Assembly (NCBI RefSeq): GCF_009650095.1
Contig: NZ_CP045915.1
Location: 3,534,001-3,598,000, forward strand
Length of the DNA: 64,000 bases
Direction of reading: 5' to 3'
Source of the DNA: Gracilibacillus salitolerans
Lineage (GTDB): Bacteria; Bacillota; Bacilli; Bacillales; Amphibacillaceae
In this document: one piece after another, positions 10,605 to 19,665 of the stretch
How positions within the stretch are numbered: the first letter of the stretch is position 1
Layout: each line of letters begins with the position of its first letter
Program-made: the position numbers and the translations under genes
The notes under the pieces: model-generated
What the model was told of the DNA's origin: nothing
The model's input: the letters and a program-made list of their open reading frames with translations, nothing else
Database searches by the model: none

Positions 10605-11843
10605 TTATTGATATTTTTTGAATGCGAGTGTGACGTTGTGACCACCGAAGCCTAGTGAGTTGCTAATAGCAATGTTGATGTCTTGTTCAATCGCTTTGTT
10701 TGGTACGTAGTTGAGATCACATACTTCGTCTGGTGTTTCATAATTAATCGTTGGTGGTAGAATACCGTCCTGAATTGCTTTAACACATGCAATAGACTCA
10801 ATGGCACCAGCAGCTCCTAATAAATGTCCTGTCATTGATTTCGTTGAGGAAACATTCATCTTGTAAGCATGCTCTTTGAAAACTGTTTTAATCGCTTGTG
10901 TTTCAAAAGAATCGTTGTATTCCGTACTCGTACCATGTGCATTTACATAGTCTACTTCGTTAGGAGATATTTCAGCATTCTCGAGTGCTTGCTGCATGGC
11001 ACGTGCTGCTCCTTCTCCTTCCGGTGCTGGTGAGGTAATATGATGAGCATCACCAGACGCCCCATAACCTACAATCTCAGCATAAATCGTAGCACCTCGT
11101 TGTTTTGCAGATTCTAATGATTCTAGAATGAGAATACCTGCACCTTCACCCATTACAAATCCATCTCGGTTTTTATCGAAAGGTCTGCTTGCAGTGTTTG
11201 GATCATCATTGAAAGACAATGCTTTTGCTGTTGAGAAACCTGCAAAAGCCATTGGTGTTAATGGTGCTTCTGCTCCTCCTGTAATCATGTAATCAGCATC
11301 TCCACGTTCAATTACTTTATAAGCGTCTCCGATTGAGTTTGCTCCTGACGCACAGGCAGTTACGGAACAGTTGTTAATCCCTTTTGCACCTAGTTGAATT
11401 GATACCTGACCAGCAGCCATATCAGGAATTAGCATGGGTACGAAAAACGGGCTTACACGGCGATATCCTTTATCCATAAATTTCCTAAATTGTTCATCAT
11501 ATGTCGCCATACCACCAATACCAGAGCCAATCCAAACCCCAACACGATTAGCAATTTCATCCGTGATTTCAAGGTTGGCGTCTTCTACCGCCATTTTGGC
11601 AGCGCCTACTGCGTATTGTGTAAATAAATCCATACGTTTAGCATCTTTTTTCTCCATATATTCTGTTGGATCCCAATCTTTTACTTCTCCAGATACTTTA
11701 GCAGGAAAATCGTCTATATTGACTTTTGTCACATAATCGATTCCCGAAGTACCAGATTTCAAATGATCCCAAAATTTAGTGACGGTATTTCCCAAAGGTG
11801 TCACGGCACCCATACCAGTAATCACTACTCGATTTTTACTCAT
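10605..11843 (-). CDS. fabF: Beta-ketoacyl-ACP synthase II
   Basis: A fatty-acid elongation condensing enzyme of 412 residues. The catalytic triad is present: Cys in [12 protein letters not shown] (about residue 163), His in [14 protein letters not shown] (about 303) and His in [14 protein letters not shown] (about 340). The C-terminal [16 protein letters not shown] is typical of FabF. It lies 20 bp downstream of fabHA with a strong Shine-Dalgarno site (AAGGGAGG), so the two are co-transcribed. A FapR operator upstream of fabHA would link both to malonyl-CoA sensing (known for B. subtilis, inferred here). Confidence 0.97.
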   Translation of the reverse strand: MSKNRVVITGMGAVTPLGNTVTKFWDHLKSGTSGIDYVTKVNIDDFPAKVSGEVKDWDPTEYMEKKDAKRMDLFTQYAVGAAKMAVEDANLEITDEIANRVGVWIGSGIGGMATYDEQFRKFMDKGYRRVSPFFVPMLIPDMAAGQVSIQLGAKGINNCSVTACASGANSIGDAYKVIERGDADYMITGGAEAPLTPMAFAGFSTAKALSFNDDPNTASRPFDKNRDGFVMGEGAGILILESLESAKQRGATIYAEIVGYGASGDAHHITSPAPEGEGAARAMQQALENAEISPNEVDYVNAHGTSTEYNDSFETQAIKTVFKEHAYKMNVSSTKSMTGHLLGAAGAIESIACVKAIQDGILPPTINYETPDEVCDLNYVPNKAIEQDINIAISNSLGFGGHNVTLAFKKYQ

Positions 11844-11863
11844 ATCGATTCCTCCCTTTTTTT

Positions 11864-12799
11864 CTATTTACCCCATTTTAATGCAACAGCGCCCCAAGTT
11901 AAGCCTCCACCGAAACCTACTAAGACAACTAAATCATTATCCTTTATTTTACCGTTTTTTACACCTTCTGATAAAGCAATAGGTATTGATGCTGCAGAAG
12001 TGTTACCATATTTATTAACGTTAACCGCCATACGATCTTCTGCAATACCTAATCGCTGTCTAGCAGCTTCCATAATACGAATATTTGCTTGATGAGGAAT
12101 TAAATAATCGACATCTTCTTTAGCATAACCTGCTTTCTCCACCACATGTACAGATGATTCAGGCATTTGTCGTACAGCGAATTTGAATACTTCTCTTCCA
12201 TTCATAAATATATAATCATCATTTTGTGCTAAGTGCTGACCACCACTGCCATCCGCACCTAGTTCAAAAGATAGTACCCCTTTATCTTCACTGACAGGTC
12301 CCATTACAGCTGCACCTGCACCATCACCAAAAAGTACACACGTATTACGGTCGGCCCAATCAGTAATTTTAGATAATTTTTCAGCACCTACTATTAAGAT
12401 ATGTTTATATGCTTCGGTTTCGATAAATTGCTTTGCTGTAATCATACCGTACATGAAGCCTGCACAAGCGGCACTTATATCCATTGCAGCAGCTTTCTTA
12501 GCGCCCAATCGATCTTGCAATTTACAAGATACTGTCGGAAAGGGTTGATCTGGTGTAACGGTTGCGACTAGAATTAAATCAAGATCTTCTCCCTTAATAC
12601 CTGCTTCTTCTATAGCTTGTTCTGCTGCTTTATATGCCAAATCGGATGTATCTTCATTGTCATGAGCTATTCTTCGCTCTTCAATTCCTGTTCTTGTGCG
12701 AATCCATTCATCACTTGTTTCAACAATTTGTTCCATATCTTTATTTGTTAATACTTTTTCCGGTACGTAATGTCCTGTACCTAGAATACCTGCTTTCAT
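11864..12799 (-). CDS. fabHA: Beta-ketoacyl-ACP synthase III
   Basis: This enzyme starts fatty-acid synthesis by condensing an acyl-CoA primer with malonyl-ACP; 311 residues. The start at [19 protein letters not shown] fits the family and has GAGAGGAAGGA just upstream, so the extra 11 codons of the longest frame are not used. Catalytic residues are Cys112 in [12 protein letters not shown], His in [13 protein letters not shown] and Asn in [12 protein letters not shown]. It is the first gene of a two-gene operon with fabF. A promoter with an overlapping FapR-type palindrome lies 35 to 80 bp upstream. Confidence 0.96.
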   Translation of the reverse strand: MKAGILGTGHYVPEKVLTNKDMEQIVETSDEWIRTRTGIEERRIAHDNEDTSDLAYKAAEQAIEEAGIKGEDLDLILVATVTPDQPFPTVSCKLQDRLGAKKAAAMDISAACAGFMYGMITAKQFIETEAYKHILIVGAEKLSKITDWADRNTCVLFGDGAGAAVMGPVSEDKGVLSFELGADGSGGQHLAQNDDYIFMNGREVFKFAVRQMPESSVHVVEKAGYAKEDVDYLIPHQANIRIMEAARQRLGIAEDRMAVNVNKYGNTSAASIPIALSEGVKNGKIKDNDLVVLVGFGGGLTWGAVALKWGK

Positions 12800-12834
12800 G
12801 TTTATCCTTCCTCTCAAAGGAATTGTTATCAATT

Positions 12835-12853
12835 ATTAAGACTTGGTACTAAT
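12835..12853 (-). promoter_or_regulatory. FapR-type operator of fabHA-fabF
   Basis: On the minus strand the sequence ATTAGTACCAAGTCTTAAT matches the FapR box (TTAGTACC, short spacer, imperfect inverted half), as I recall it from B. subtilis. It overlaps the last bases of the -10 box and the likely transcription start, the classic position for malonyl-CoA-responsive repression. Confidence 0.8.
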
Positions 12854-12880
12854 TTTATAGCATAATCTCATTTTTTTCAA
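12852..12880 (-). promoter_or_regulatory. Sigma-A promoter of fabHA-fabF
   Basis: TTGAAA (12880-12875) and TAAAAT (12857-12852) are separated by exactly 17 nt on the minus strand, directly upstream of and overlapping the FapR operator. Confidence 0.75.
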
Positions 12881-13119
12881 GTTTATTTATTTAAGTCTGT
12901 CCATTCTGATGAAAAATACTCTCTCCCCGTAGTGATTGAATGACTAGTTTGTGTATTTTTTTCTTCCTTATAAGAAAGGCTCTAAGCGCCTGCTTAGAAA
13001 GTTAACTTGGTGCTCAGAATTAGACAGCATGCTATAAATTTATACGTTTCCTTCCAGTTAGGAAAGAAACCCAAACATCCTAGTGGATATTCCCATAAGA
13101 TAACTTAGGAGGGATAGAT
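12881..13119. other. Intergenic region between fabHA and a small plus-strand gene
   Basis: Beyond the fab promoter I see only a weak hairpin near 12977 (CTAAGCG-CCTG-CTTAG) and the Shine-Dalgarno site of the next gene. No RNA gene or reading frame is supported. Confidence 0.5.
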
Positions 13120-13305
13120 ATGGAAGATCAAAACCCATTTGATGAATTAATGTTCGGTAAAAAACAAAAGTCAGAGCCTGATGAACCAGAAGAAAAGGAA
13201 GATAATGAAAACTCGTTCGATTTATTCCAAACGGTAGAATTATTAAATGACACTTACCGGAAATTATCTCCGCTCAAAGATATTTTTAAAAACATAAAAA
13301 AATAG
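13120..13305 (+). CDS. Small acidic protein of unknown function
   Basis: A 61-residue protein with a strongly acidic middle (residues 17-31, KSEPDEPEEKEDNEN) and a C-terminal amphipathic, Lys-rich helix (YRKLSPLKDIFKNIKK). I do not recognise the family. It occupies the position of yjzB in B. subtilis (opposite to fabHA and med), but sequence similarity to YjzB is not evident to me. An excellent AGGAGG lies 7 nt before the ATG. Its stop codon sits inside the terminator hairpin it shares with med. Confidence 0.65.
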   Translation: MEDQNPFDELMFGKKQKSEPDEPEEKEDNENSFDLFQTVELLNDTYRKLSPLKDIFKNIKK

Positions 13306-13334
13306 CTGTCCTATCCATTCGACAGCTATTTTTC
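13301..13334. terminator. Bidirectional terminator between the small acidic gene and med
   Basis: AATAGCTGTC and GACAGCTATT form a perfect 10-bp stem with a 10-nt loop, with A-runs and T-runs outside. It lies between convergent genes and overlaps both stop regions. Confidence 0.85.
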
Positions 13335-14300
13335 CTTTTGGTGAGGTAATAAACCAGTTTCCTTGTAGTCAGCAATTAGTTCATTTAATTGATCCGTAAA
13401 GTCTTCTGGTAAATGTTCACTATAAGGTCCCATTGTAATAACTTCTTCTGCAAAACCGAAATTATAAATTCCACCATCTAAATTACCTTTTTCCAATTGC
13501 TCTATTGCATAAACATATAATTTATCTATATGTTGAATCGTACTCGTTAATACAGACTGTCCACCAATAGATTGCTGATCATTTATATATCCAACCGAAT
13601 ATATACCTTCATTCATAGCAGACTCAATAATCGGAACACTATAGGCATCGCCAGCTGGATAAATAATATCCGTATCTTGATCAAGCATCTTTTGGTAATG
13701 CTCTATTGCCAGATCTTTTTCATCCCAATCATAGACATATTGTATATCTATGTTCACATCTTCATTTTGATAAAGTACACCCTCATAAAAACCTTCTACC
13801 TCTGGCTGCCATTCATAGGCTGCAATGATACCTACACGATTTGTTTTCGTCATTTCACCTGCAACCATACCAGCAAAAAACCCCATTGCTAAAGAATTAA
13901 AGTTTAAACTAATTAAATTATCCGCTGAATAGCCACCATTTACATATATAAATTGGATATCAGGATAGGACGCTTGTAATCGATTAAAAAATTCACCATA
14001 GGTACTGCTGTGACCAATAATAACCTGCACTCCTTGATTGGCAAATTCTTCAACGGCTATATTTACTTGCTGTTGTGTCTGGACGCCTTCACGGAAATAA
14101 ACATCCATGTTAAATTCCTCTTGTATATCGAGTAAACCTTGATAGCCCTTATTGCCCCAGTTTTGATCATGAATGGTGTGTTCAATTAACATTCCTACAC
14201 GCTCTATTTTTTCACCATTTGCATGGTAGTTACATCCGGATAATATGGGAATTATAAAAGCAATAATGAGCAAGATAAAATATTTTTTCAATATCCGCAC
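13326..14300 (-). CDS. med: Med-like BMP-family lipoprotein (competence regulator)
   Basis: A 324-residue lipoprotein with lipobox LSGC (Cys23), followed by a periplasmic-binding-like fold of the BMP/Med type (VGMLIEHTIHDQNWGNKGYQG, GHSSTYGEFFNRLQ, YPDIQFIYVNGG). In B. subtilis, Med lies next to fabHA and raises comK expression, and the position here is the same. Unlike B. subtilis, no comZ follows: a terminator begins at once after the stop. The role in competence is inferred from the orthologue and from the presence of comK elsewhere in this window. Confidence 0.82.
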   Translation of the reverse strand: MRILKKYFILLIIAFIIPILSGCNYHANGEKIERVGMLIEHTIHDQNWGNKGYQGLLDIQEEFNMDVYFREGVQTQQQVNIAVEEFANQGVQVIIGHSSTYGEFFNRLQASYPDIQFIYVNGGYSADNLISLNFNSLAMGFFAGMVAGEMTKTNRVGIIAAYEWQPEVEGFYEGVLYQNEDVNIDIQYVYDWDEKDLAIEHYQKMLDQDTDIIYPAGDAYSVPIIESAMNEGIYSVGYINDQQSIGGQSVLTSTIQHIDKLYVYAIEQLEKGNLDGGIYNFGFAEEVITMGPYSEHLPEDFTDQLNELIADYKETGLLPHQKEK

Positions 14301-14577
14301 TCCTTAAAGAATGGCATAGACGAACAGACTATCCTTAGGACTATTTTATCGCTTACTCGACATTCCGTAAACCAAGAAAACATTACAAATAGATTACAAT
14401 TGCATTGAAACCCTCATAACATCAGCATTCACAAAACGAACACAATTTTTCTTTTACGCAAGATTTTTGTTTATTTTATATATAAAATTTGATAAACTAT
14501 ATATGGTGAAAGACGTAAGGGTATACATAATTCATAATAAATTGTATGAGATACATAATAGTCAGAGAGGTGAGACA

Positions 14578-14751
14578 ATGAAATATTTTGCAACCATTTT
14601 TTGGGCAGTCATTATTTTAACCGTTGTATCATATGTATTAACAAGCATGGGTGGACAAGACTTTAACTTGGCTTCTGCTATTTCCATTGCAGCTATTTTT
14701 AGTATCGTTGCAATCGTTCTAGGTGATGGCGTCTTGAAGGAAGAAGAATAA
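14578..14751 (+). CDS. yjzD: YjzD family small membrane protein (DUF2929)
   Basis: A 57-residue protein with two hydrophobic helices (residues 4-23 and 31-50) and the DUF2929-type start MKYFATIFWAVIILTVVSYVL. I chose the ATG at 14578, which has AGAGAGGTGAG just upstream; the longer frame starting 37 codons earlier has no such site. In B. subtilis yjzD lies near med and argF. Function is unknown. A perfect hairpin follows before uppP. Confidence 0.8.
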   Translation: MKYFATIFWAVIILTVVSYVLTSMGGQDFNLASAISIAAIFSIVAIVLGDGVLKEEE

Positions 14752-14791
14752 AAATAATATCTAGAAGAGTTCGATCACTTTCGAGTTAACC

Positions 14792-14826
14792 GATAACCCT
14801 TGTCAACAACAGTGACAAGGGTTATC
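14792..14826 (+). terminator. Perfect hairpin between yjzD and uppP
   Basis: GATAACCCTTGTCA and TGACAAGGGTTATC form a 14-bp stem with a 7-nt loop, followed only by TTTAT. It probably ends yjzD transcription, though the short U-run leaves partial read-through into uppP possible. Confidence 0.65.
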
Positions 14827-14859
14827 TTTATGGATGACAGATTTTAGGGGGATACATAA

Positions 14860-15675
14860 ATGGAAGAACTACTATTATTGATCAAATATTTGTTTTTAGG
14901 GTTAGTACAAGGTTTTACAGAACCAATTCCAATTTCTTCGAGTGGTCACTTAGTATTATTACAGGAAATATTCGGTGTAGGTGTAGGTGGTTTATCATTT
15001 GAAGTATTAGTCAATTTTGGGTCCTTAATTGCGGTATTGATGATTTATTGGAAAGATATTATCCAGATCGCAAAAAATAGTATTAACTATATTACAACAA
15101 AAGATAAAGCATATCATGATGATTTTATGTTTATCATATACCTAGTTGTAGCTACTATCCCGGCAGCAGTAATCGGATTGCTATTAGATGATTATATTGA
15201 AGCAACCTTTGCTGGCCAGGCAAAAATGGTTGGGATTACTTTAGTTGTTACAGGTATTGCGCTTTGGATTATTCGAAACTTACGAGGAAACAAAAATGAT
15301 GGTGCTTTGACCTTTAAGGATGCGATTATCGTCGGTTTTGCTCAATCTGTTGCTTTATTACCAGGAATTAGCCGTTCAGGGGCGACGATTGTAGCAGCCA
15401 TGTTATTAGGAATGAAACAGGAAACCGCATTACGCTTTTCATTCTTAATGTTTATACCTGTCAGTGTGGGTACCATGATGCTGTCTATTGATGATGTAGT
15501 AAATGATCCAAATTTTAGTGCGCTTTGGATTCCATATCTAATCGCCTTTATCGCAGCTATCATTGCTACTTATTATTCCTTGCGCTGGTTTATGAATATT
15601 ATGAGGAAAGGGAATTTGAAATATTTCGCTTTCTATTGCTTTATCGTAGGTATTATCGCCTTTATCCTTCTATAA
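14860..15675 (+). CDS. uppP: Undecaprenyl-diphosphatase UppP (BacA)
   Basis: An integral membrane phosphatase of 271 residues that recycles undecaprenyl pyrophosphate to the lipid carrier used in wall synthesis. It can give bacitracin tolerance. Both active-site motifs are intact: [11 protein letters not shown] (residues 21-31, normally E/Q-rich plus PxSSSGH) and GISRSGATI (about residue 170). Seven to eight hydrophobic helices are visible. AGGGGG precedes the ATG. A short dispersed repeat begins at its stop codon, and the Crp-like gene follows 74 bp later. Confidence 0.95.
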   Translation: MEELLLLIKYLFLGLVQGFTEPIPISSSGHLVLLQEIFGVGVGGLSFEVLVNFGSLIAVLMIYWKDIIQIAKNSINYITTKDKAYHDDFMFIIYLVVATIPAAVIGLLLDDYIEATFAGQAKMVGITLVVTGIALWIIRNLRGNKNDGALTFKDAIIVGFAQSVALLPGISRSGATIVAAMLLGMKQETALRFSFLMFIPVSVGTMMLSIDDVVNDPNFSALWIPYLIAFIAAIIATYYSLRWFMNIMRKGNLKYFAFYCFIVGIIAFILL

Positions 15676-15728
15676 AGTGAGACTTCCATCATTTGGAGGT
15701 GTCTTACGGACGGTTAGCTCCGTGATCA
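15672..15728 (+). repeat. Dispersed structured repeat, copy B (short form)
   Basis: It begins ATAAAGTGAGACTTCCATC and ends with an ACGGACGGTTAGCTCCGTGAT block, both shared with copies A and D, but it lacks the middle of the element. It overlaps the uppP stop codon and sits in the gap before the Crp-like gene. Confidence 0.65.
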
Positions 15729-15749
15729 AAGTGACGAGGAGGGGACATT

Positions 15750-16451
15750 ATGAAGCAGCAATCGATTGAAGAAATTTTACATTCGATCCCAATTTTCAAA
15801 GAATTAACTGTGTATGAAATCGACTCTTTAAAAACAATTGCCCATACCAAAAGATATCAAAAGTACTCACATGTTTTTATGCAAGATGACCGCCTTTCAA
15901 ATGTCTACTTTATTTTAGATGGCAAAATAAAAATTTATAAAACAGACATCCATGGTCGTGAGCAAATCGTAAATATGTTAGGTACCGGTGACATGTTCCC
16001 TCATCAGGGATTCTTCCGCCATGATACTTATCCGGCACATGCAGAAGTAGTAGATCCTAGTTTACTGGTCTATATTCCGAAACAGCAATTTGAAGATTTC
16101 TTAATGCAATTCCCACAAATAAGTGTCAAATTGTTTCGAGTGCTTGGTGATATGATCGTTGACTTGCAACAACGGTTGGAAGAACAAATTTTGCATAATA
16201 CACAGGAACAAATCATGATGCTGATTTTACGATTGGTAAAGAAACATGGTAAAGAAAACAAAACTGGTGACGTACTTTTAGCGAAGCAATTCTCTAACAA
16301 AGAATTAGCTAATATGATTGGTACGACCAGGGAAACTATCAGTCGGACGATCAGCCAATTAAGAAAAGAAGCCTTAATCGAACCAACCACAAATAATATG
16401 TGGAAAATTGATGTAGAGAAAATAGAAGACAAGCTATTTGAATATGAGTAG
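15750..16451 (+). CDS. Crp/Fnr family transcriptional regulator
   Basis: A 233-residue regulator with an N-terminal cyclic-nucleotide-binding-like beta roll (residues 15-125, VYFILDGKIKIYKTD and GDMFPHQGFF) and a dimerisation helix. A C-terminal winged helix carries the recognition segment FSNKELANMIGTTRETISRTISQLRKEALI. No cysteines are present, so it is not an iron-sulfur FNR. The glycines and Arg of the classical cAMP pocket are not evident, so its effector is unknown. AGGAGGGG precedes the ATG. A terminator follows. Confidence 0.88.
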   Translation: MKQQSIEEILHSIPIFKELTVYEIDSLKTIAHTKRYQKYSHVFMQDDRLSNVYFILDGKIKIYKTDIHGREQIVNMLGTGDMFPHQGFFRHDTYPAHAEVVDPSLLVYIPKQQFEDFLMQFPQISVKLFRVLGDMIVDLQQRLEEQILHNTQEQIMMLILRLVKKHGKENKTGDVLLAKQFSNKELANMIGTTRETISRTISQLRKEALIEPTTNNMWKIDVEKIEDKLFEYE

Positions 16452-16458
16452 TTATAAT

Positions 16459-16490
16459 AAAAAAGCGCCTTGCTAGAAGGGCGCTTTTTC
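16459..16490. terminator. Bidirectional terminator
   Basis: AAAAAAGCGCC and GGGCGCTTTTT form a GC-rich stem with U-runs both ways, between the convergent Crp-like gene and yitW. Confidence 0.9.
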
Positions 16491-16493
16491 TTA

Positions 16494-16805
16494 TTAATCA
16501 GGAATACCGAGTGCGATTTTTGCATATCTCGACATACGGTCTTTGGACCATGGCGGATTCCAAACGATATTCACTTCTGTATCTTTTACTTCTGGTAAAT
16601 CTTCCATTACACGTTTCACATCTTGTTCAATGTGACCAGCAAGAGGACACCCCATCGCAGTAAGTGTCATTGTAACAGTAGCAATACCTTCATCATCAAG
16701 GTCTACACCATAGACAAGACCTAAGTTAACGATATCTATACCAAGCTCTGGGTCAATCACATTTTCCAGTGCTCCCATTAAATTCTCTTCTAGTGCTTGA
16801 TCCAT
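16494..16805 (-). CDS. yitW: Iron-sulfur assembly factor, MIP18/DUF59 family (YitW)
   Basis: A 103-residue protein of the MIP18 (SufT/PaaD-like) family. It shows the conserved NVIDPELGIDIVNLGLVYGV, the key Cys in MTLTAMGCPLAGH and the VWNPPWSKDRMS segment. Members help iron-sulfur cluster assembly or delivery in the cytoplasm. AAGGAGGG precedes the ATG. It is part of a yitU-yitV-yitW cluster, as in B. subtilis, here with yitV and yitW on the minus strand and yitU divergent. Confidence 0.9.
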   Translation of the reverse strand: MDQALEENLMGALENVIDPELGIDIVNLGLVYGVDLDDEGIATVTMTLTAMGCPLAGHIEQDVKRVMEDLPEVKDTEVNIVWNPPWSKDRMSRYAKIALGIPD

Positions 16806-16873
16806 CTCTATCCCTCCTTCAAACTCTTATCATTTATTATAAAACAAATTCGATACTTTTTAAATGATTTATA

Positions 16874-17638
16874 TCATAATTGATATTCTAACCATTTTAC
16901 AAATTCCAAAATTGCAAATCGACTCACTTTATGTCCGCGACCAATTTCTTTTAAGAATCGGATATTTTCAGGGTTTTTATAATGATCAATTGCTTCTTCA
17001 TAAAAACTATACGCATGATCAAAGGGAACCACCATATCGTCTTCTCCGTGCCAGAAAAATAGTGATCTTCCGAATAATTTTTCCATTTGTAACGATAAAT
17101 CCATTTCTTTTAGTTCATCTATCAGTAGGATAAGTTGATCATCAGGGATTGGAAGTTCTTTTTGTTGAGCTTTCATATAGCCTATTAATTGCTCGGCATA
17201 GGCGGTGATTTTTGGGGATCCCATTAACACACCTGCTGTCTTAATCCATGAAAATTGTGTTAAAGCAGCAGCAGTCGTGATTCCTCCCATACTTGTACCT
17301 GCTAATCCAAAACGATTACCTTCGAGTAATTGCTTAGCGATTAATTCTTGATAAATGCTTTCAACATCATCCAAATTTTGCTTAACGATATCGAAAAAGC
17401 GTATCTCTTTTTCTGCATGTGAAATATCAGTTTCTCTATCACCATGTAATATCGAATCCGGTAACAATACACGATAGCCCTTTTCTGCTAAAAGATAAGC
17501 TAATGGTAAGTTATGTTCTTTGGCGCTCGTAAAGCCGTGTATGTATGTCAACGTTGGTAATGCTTGATCTTTCTTTTCTTGGTCAACGACATGTAATAAC
17601 GGAATGTCGTTCCAGTATTCTTTGCTTATCTCTATCAT
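16874..17638 (-). CDS. yitV: Alpha/beta hydrolase, YitV-like esterase
   Basis: A 254-residue cytoplasmic alpha/beta hydrolase. The nucleophile is Ser116 in GTSMGG, the acid is in WHGEDDMVVPFDHA and the catalytic His is in GRGHKVS. The oxyanion region TYIHGFTSAKEHN is normal. The natural ester substrate is unknown. It lies directly upstream of yitW on the same strand with a 68-bp gap and diverges from yitU. The start ATG has a weak Shine-Dalgarno site (GAAAGGAA), and the family length fits. Confidence 0.88.
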   Translation of the reverse strand: MIEISKEYWNDIPLLHVVDQEKKDQALPTLTYIHGFTSAKEHNLPLAYLLAEKGYRVLLPDSILHGDRETDISHAEKEIRFFDIVKQNLDDVESIYQELIAKQLLEGNRFGLAGTSMGGITTAAALTQFSWIKTAGVLMGSPKITAYAEQLIGYMKAQQKELPIPDDQLILLIDELKEMDLSLQMEKLFGRSLFFWHGEDDMVVPFDHAYSFYEEAIDHYKNPENIRFLKEIGRGHKVSRFAILEFVKWLEYQL

Positions 17639-17783
17639 TGGTACATTCCTTTCTCGTATCGTTTCTTACTTTCATGATATAACTTCTTATTCAAACTTGC
17701 AAAATATAGAAATGAAAAATTACAAGAACTTTACACCTTAAAGAAAGATCTATAAACTATACTTACAATAGTGAGGTGAATGT

Positions 17784-18638
17784 ATGCAAAAAAATAGACA
17801 TTTAATCGCGTTAGACCTAGACGGAACATTGTTGACCGATCACAAGAAGATTAGCCCTTATACAAAATCAATTGTTCAACAAGCAATAGAAGAAGGACAT
17901 ATAGTCGTGATCGCCACAGGACGACCGCATCGCGCAAGCATTACGTATTATCAGGAACTTGGTTTACAGACTCCGATGGTTAACTTTAACGGTGCTCTTA
18001 TCCATCACCCAACAGACCATAAATGGGACGCATTACACACACCATTACCAAATCGGACCGCAAAAAAAATCATTCAAACTTGTTACGATTTCGAAGTCGA
18101 TAATATTTTTGCAGAAATTCGAGACAATATGTATTTAGATCGATTTGATCAAAAAATTATCGACATGTTTTCAGAGCCAAATCAGCAAGACTTAATTACA
18201 ATTGGAAGCTTAAAAAATCACTTAGAAGAAGATCCTACATCGTTATTAATCCACCCTAAGGACGATCACATCGCAGAATTACGTCAATACTTAGATGATA
18301 AGCACGCATCGATAATTGAACACAGAAAATGGGGCGTGCCTTGGAATATAATTGAAATTGTACGAAAAGGGATTAACAAAGCTGTCGGTCTGAAAAAAAT
18401 CGCACACTATTTCCACATTCCTATAGATAATATTATTGCTTTTGGTGATGAAGATAATGACCTAGAAATGATTGAATATGCGGGTGTTGGAGTGGCAATG
18501 GGGAATGCTATAAACGAATTAAAACAAATTGCTAATTATCAAACTAAAACCAATGAAGAAGACGGAATCGGCAATTTCCTTGTGGATTATTTGAAATTGG
18601 AAGCAAACGTTAAGGTTGGCAAAGATCTATCTGAATAG
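17784..18638 (+). CDS. yitU: Cof-type HAD hydrolase (YitU)
   Basis: A 284-residue HAD phosphatase of the Cof/IIB type. The catalytic motif LDLDGTLL occurs at residues 9-16, motif II is VIATGRP, Lys is in RKGINKAVGLKKI, and the Mg-binding acids are in GDEDNDLEM. The C2 cap lies between motifs II and III. In B. subtilis YitU is a flavin-nucleotide (FMN precursor) phosphatase according to my recollection; the substrate here is inferred. GTGAGG precedes the ATG. A clear terminator follows. Confidence 0.9.
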   Translation: MQKNRHLIALDLDGTLLTDHKKISPYTKSIVQQAIEEGHIVVIATGRPHRASITYYQELGLQTPMVNFNGALIHHPTDHKWDALHTPLPNRTAKKIIQTCYDFEVDNIFAEIRDNMYLDRFDQKIIDMFSEPNQQDLITIGSLKNHLEEDPTSLLIHPKDDHIAELRQYLDDKHASIIEHRKWGVPWNIIEIVRKGINKAVGLKKIAHYFHIPIDNIIAFGDEDNDLEMIEYAGVGVAMGNAINELKQIANYQTKTNEEDGIGNFLVDYLKLEANVKVGKDLSE

Positions 18639-18660
18639 AAATGCGTGATTAATCCATAAT

Positions 18661-18696
18661 AAGCATGAACATCAAATTGGTGTTCATGCTTTTTCC
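18661..18696 (+). terminator. Terminator of yitU
   Basis: AAGCATGAACATCA and GTGTTCATGCTTTTT form a strong stem followed by a U-run. Confidence 0.9.
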
Positions 18697-18825
18697 TTAA
18701 GATCTGTTTCAGTGGTGGTTTATCAAAGAACGAAGCTCCCAGTTGTTCTCTACTACCATTTAAAAAGGATCATGATGGTAATCCAACTGATAAGCCTAGT
18801 GATTCAATAGACAGGAGGATTTATT

Positions 18826-19023
18826 ATGCAAAACCAATTATTTCAGCAAGCAAGAGATGCCGTCAATCGCTTAATGAATCGTGCGAACGGGAATTTCAAC
18901 CAACAAGATAAGCAAGCAGCTCAAAACGCGATTCAGTCTGCCTATACAAATGCAACAGCAGAAGAACAACAAGAACTTCGCGAATTAGAGAACCAATTAA
19001 AGCAACAGAACGAACTAAAGTAA
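18826..19023 (+). CDS. DUF3813 small protein
   Basis: A 65-residue, Gln-rich, helical protein beginning MQNQLFQQARDAVNRLM and containing alternating heptad-like helices (YTNATAEEQQELRELENQLKQQ). It matches DUF3813 proteins of Bacillaceae, often found after yitU. No catalytic residues are visible and its function is unknown. ACAGGAGG precedes the ATG with good spacing, and it has its own terminator. Confidence 0.8.
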   Translation: MQNQLFQQARDAVNRLMNRANGNFNQQDKQAAQNAIQSAYTNATAEEQQELRELENQLKQQNELK

Positions 19024-19036
19024 GCTCCTCTGTTTA

Positions 19037-19070
19037 AAGAAGGTATACGCCCCCGTATACCTTCTTTTCT
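19037..19070 (+). terminator. Terminator of the DUF3813 gene
   Basis: AGAAGGTATACG and CGTATACCTTCTTTTCTT form a perfect stem with a CCCC loop and a U-rich tail. Confidence 0.9.
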
Positions 19071-19170
19071 TATCTTGATATAATTTACATTCGACTTTGC
19101 ATGTTTGTTGCTTTCATAATCATCTACATTTTGATATGATTGTCGTAAAGTTCGTATAGGAGGAGAGACT

Positions 19171-19434
19171 ATGAGTATTCATGTAGAAGCAACACCAAAT
19201 CCAAATGCAATGAAATTCACTAGTGACAAAATGATTTTTGAAGGTAACAATAGTATTTCTGTTATGCCTGGTCAAACAAGTGAACATGATATTTTGAACG
19301 AACTAATGAAGCTAGAAGGTGTCGATAATGTATTTGGCTTCCAACACTTTATCACCGTTAACAAAAAAATGAATGTCGAATGGGACGAGCTTACCGGTAA
19401 AGTAGAAGAAGTAATAACAAAATATGGTTATTAA
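19171..19434 (+). CDS. Nfu N-terminal domain protein
   Basis: An 87-residue protein consisting of a lone Nfu/NifU N-terminal domain. It begins SIHVEATPNPNAMKFTSDK, the conserved ATPNPNAxKF signature, and ends with the FGFQHFITVNKK segment. The Cys-containing NifU C-terminal domain is absent, which is usual for these small Bacillus proteins. It may act as an accessory in iron-sulfur protein maturation, in line with yitW nearby, but this is inference. AGGAGGAG precedes the ATG. Confidence 0.85.
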   Translation: MSIHVEATPNPNAMKFTSDKMIFEGNNSISVMPGQTSEHDILNELMKLEGVDNVFGFQHFITVNKKMNVEWDELTGKVEEVITKYGY

Positions 19435-19539
19435 AAAGAATATCTAGGCAACACAGACTCCCTTTATTATTACGATTCATCATTTAATTTGGGAGTTGAT
19501 GGCTCTTCTCTTTAAATTAATGGGAGATAAGGTAATTAT

Positions 19540-19582
19540 AATCAACAAACCTCAGCTTATTTTAGCCTGGATTTGTTGATTA
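19540..19582 (+). terminator. Possible terminator after the Nfu-N gene
   Basis: AATCAACAAA and TTTGTTGATT form a 10-bp AT-rich stem with a 22-nt loop and then TATTTTGATTTTT. It is weaker than the others in the window. Confidence 0.5.
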
Positions 19583-19631
19583 TTTTGATTTTTCACAAAA
19601 ATCTTTATAGAATTTTATACATTCTGTCTGT

Positions 19632-19663
19632 AAAAAAAGAGAAGGTCACTAACCTTCTCTTCT
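19632..19663 (-). terminator. Terminator of the BsuPI lipoprotein gene
   Basis: On the minus strand AGAGAAGGT and ACCTTCTCT form a stem with a 5-nt loop followed by TTTTTTT, right after the stop codon. Confidence 0.85.
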
Positions 19664-19665
19664 TC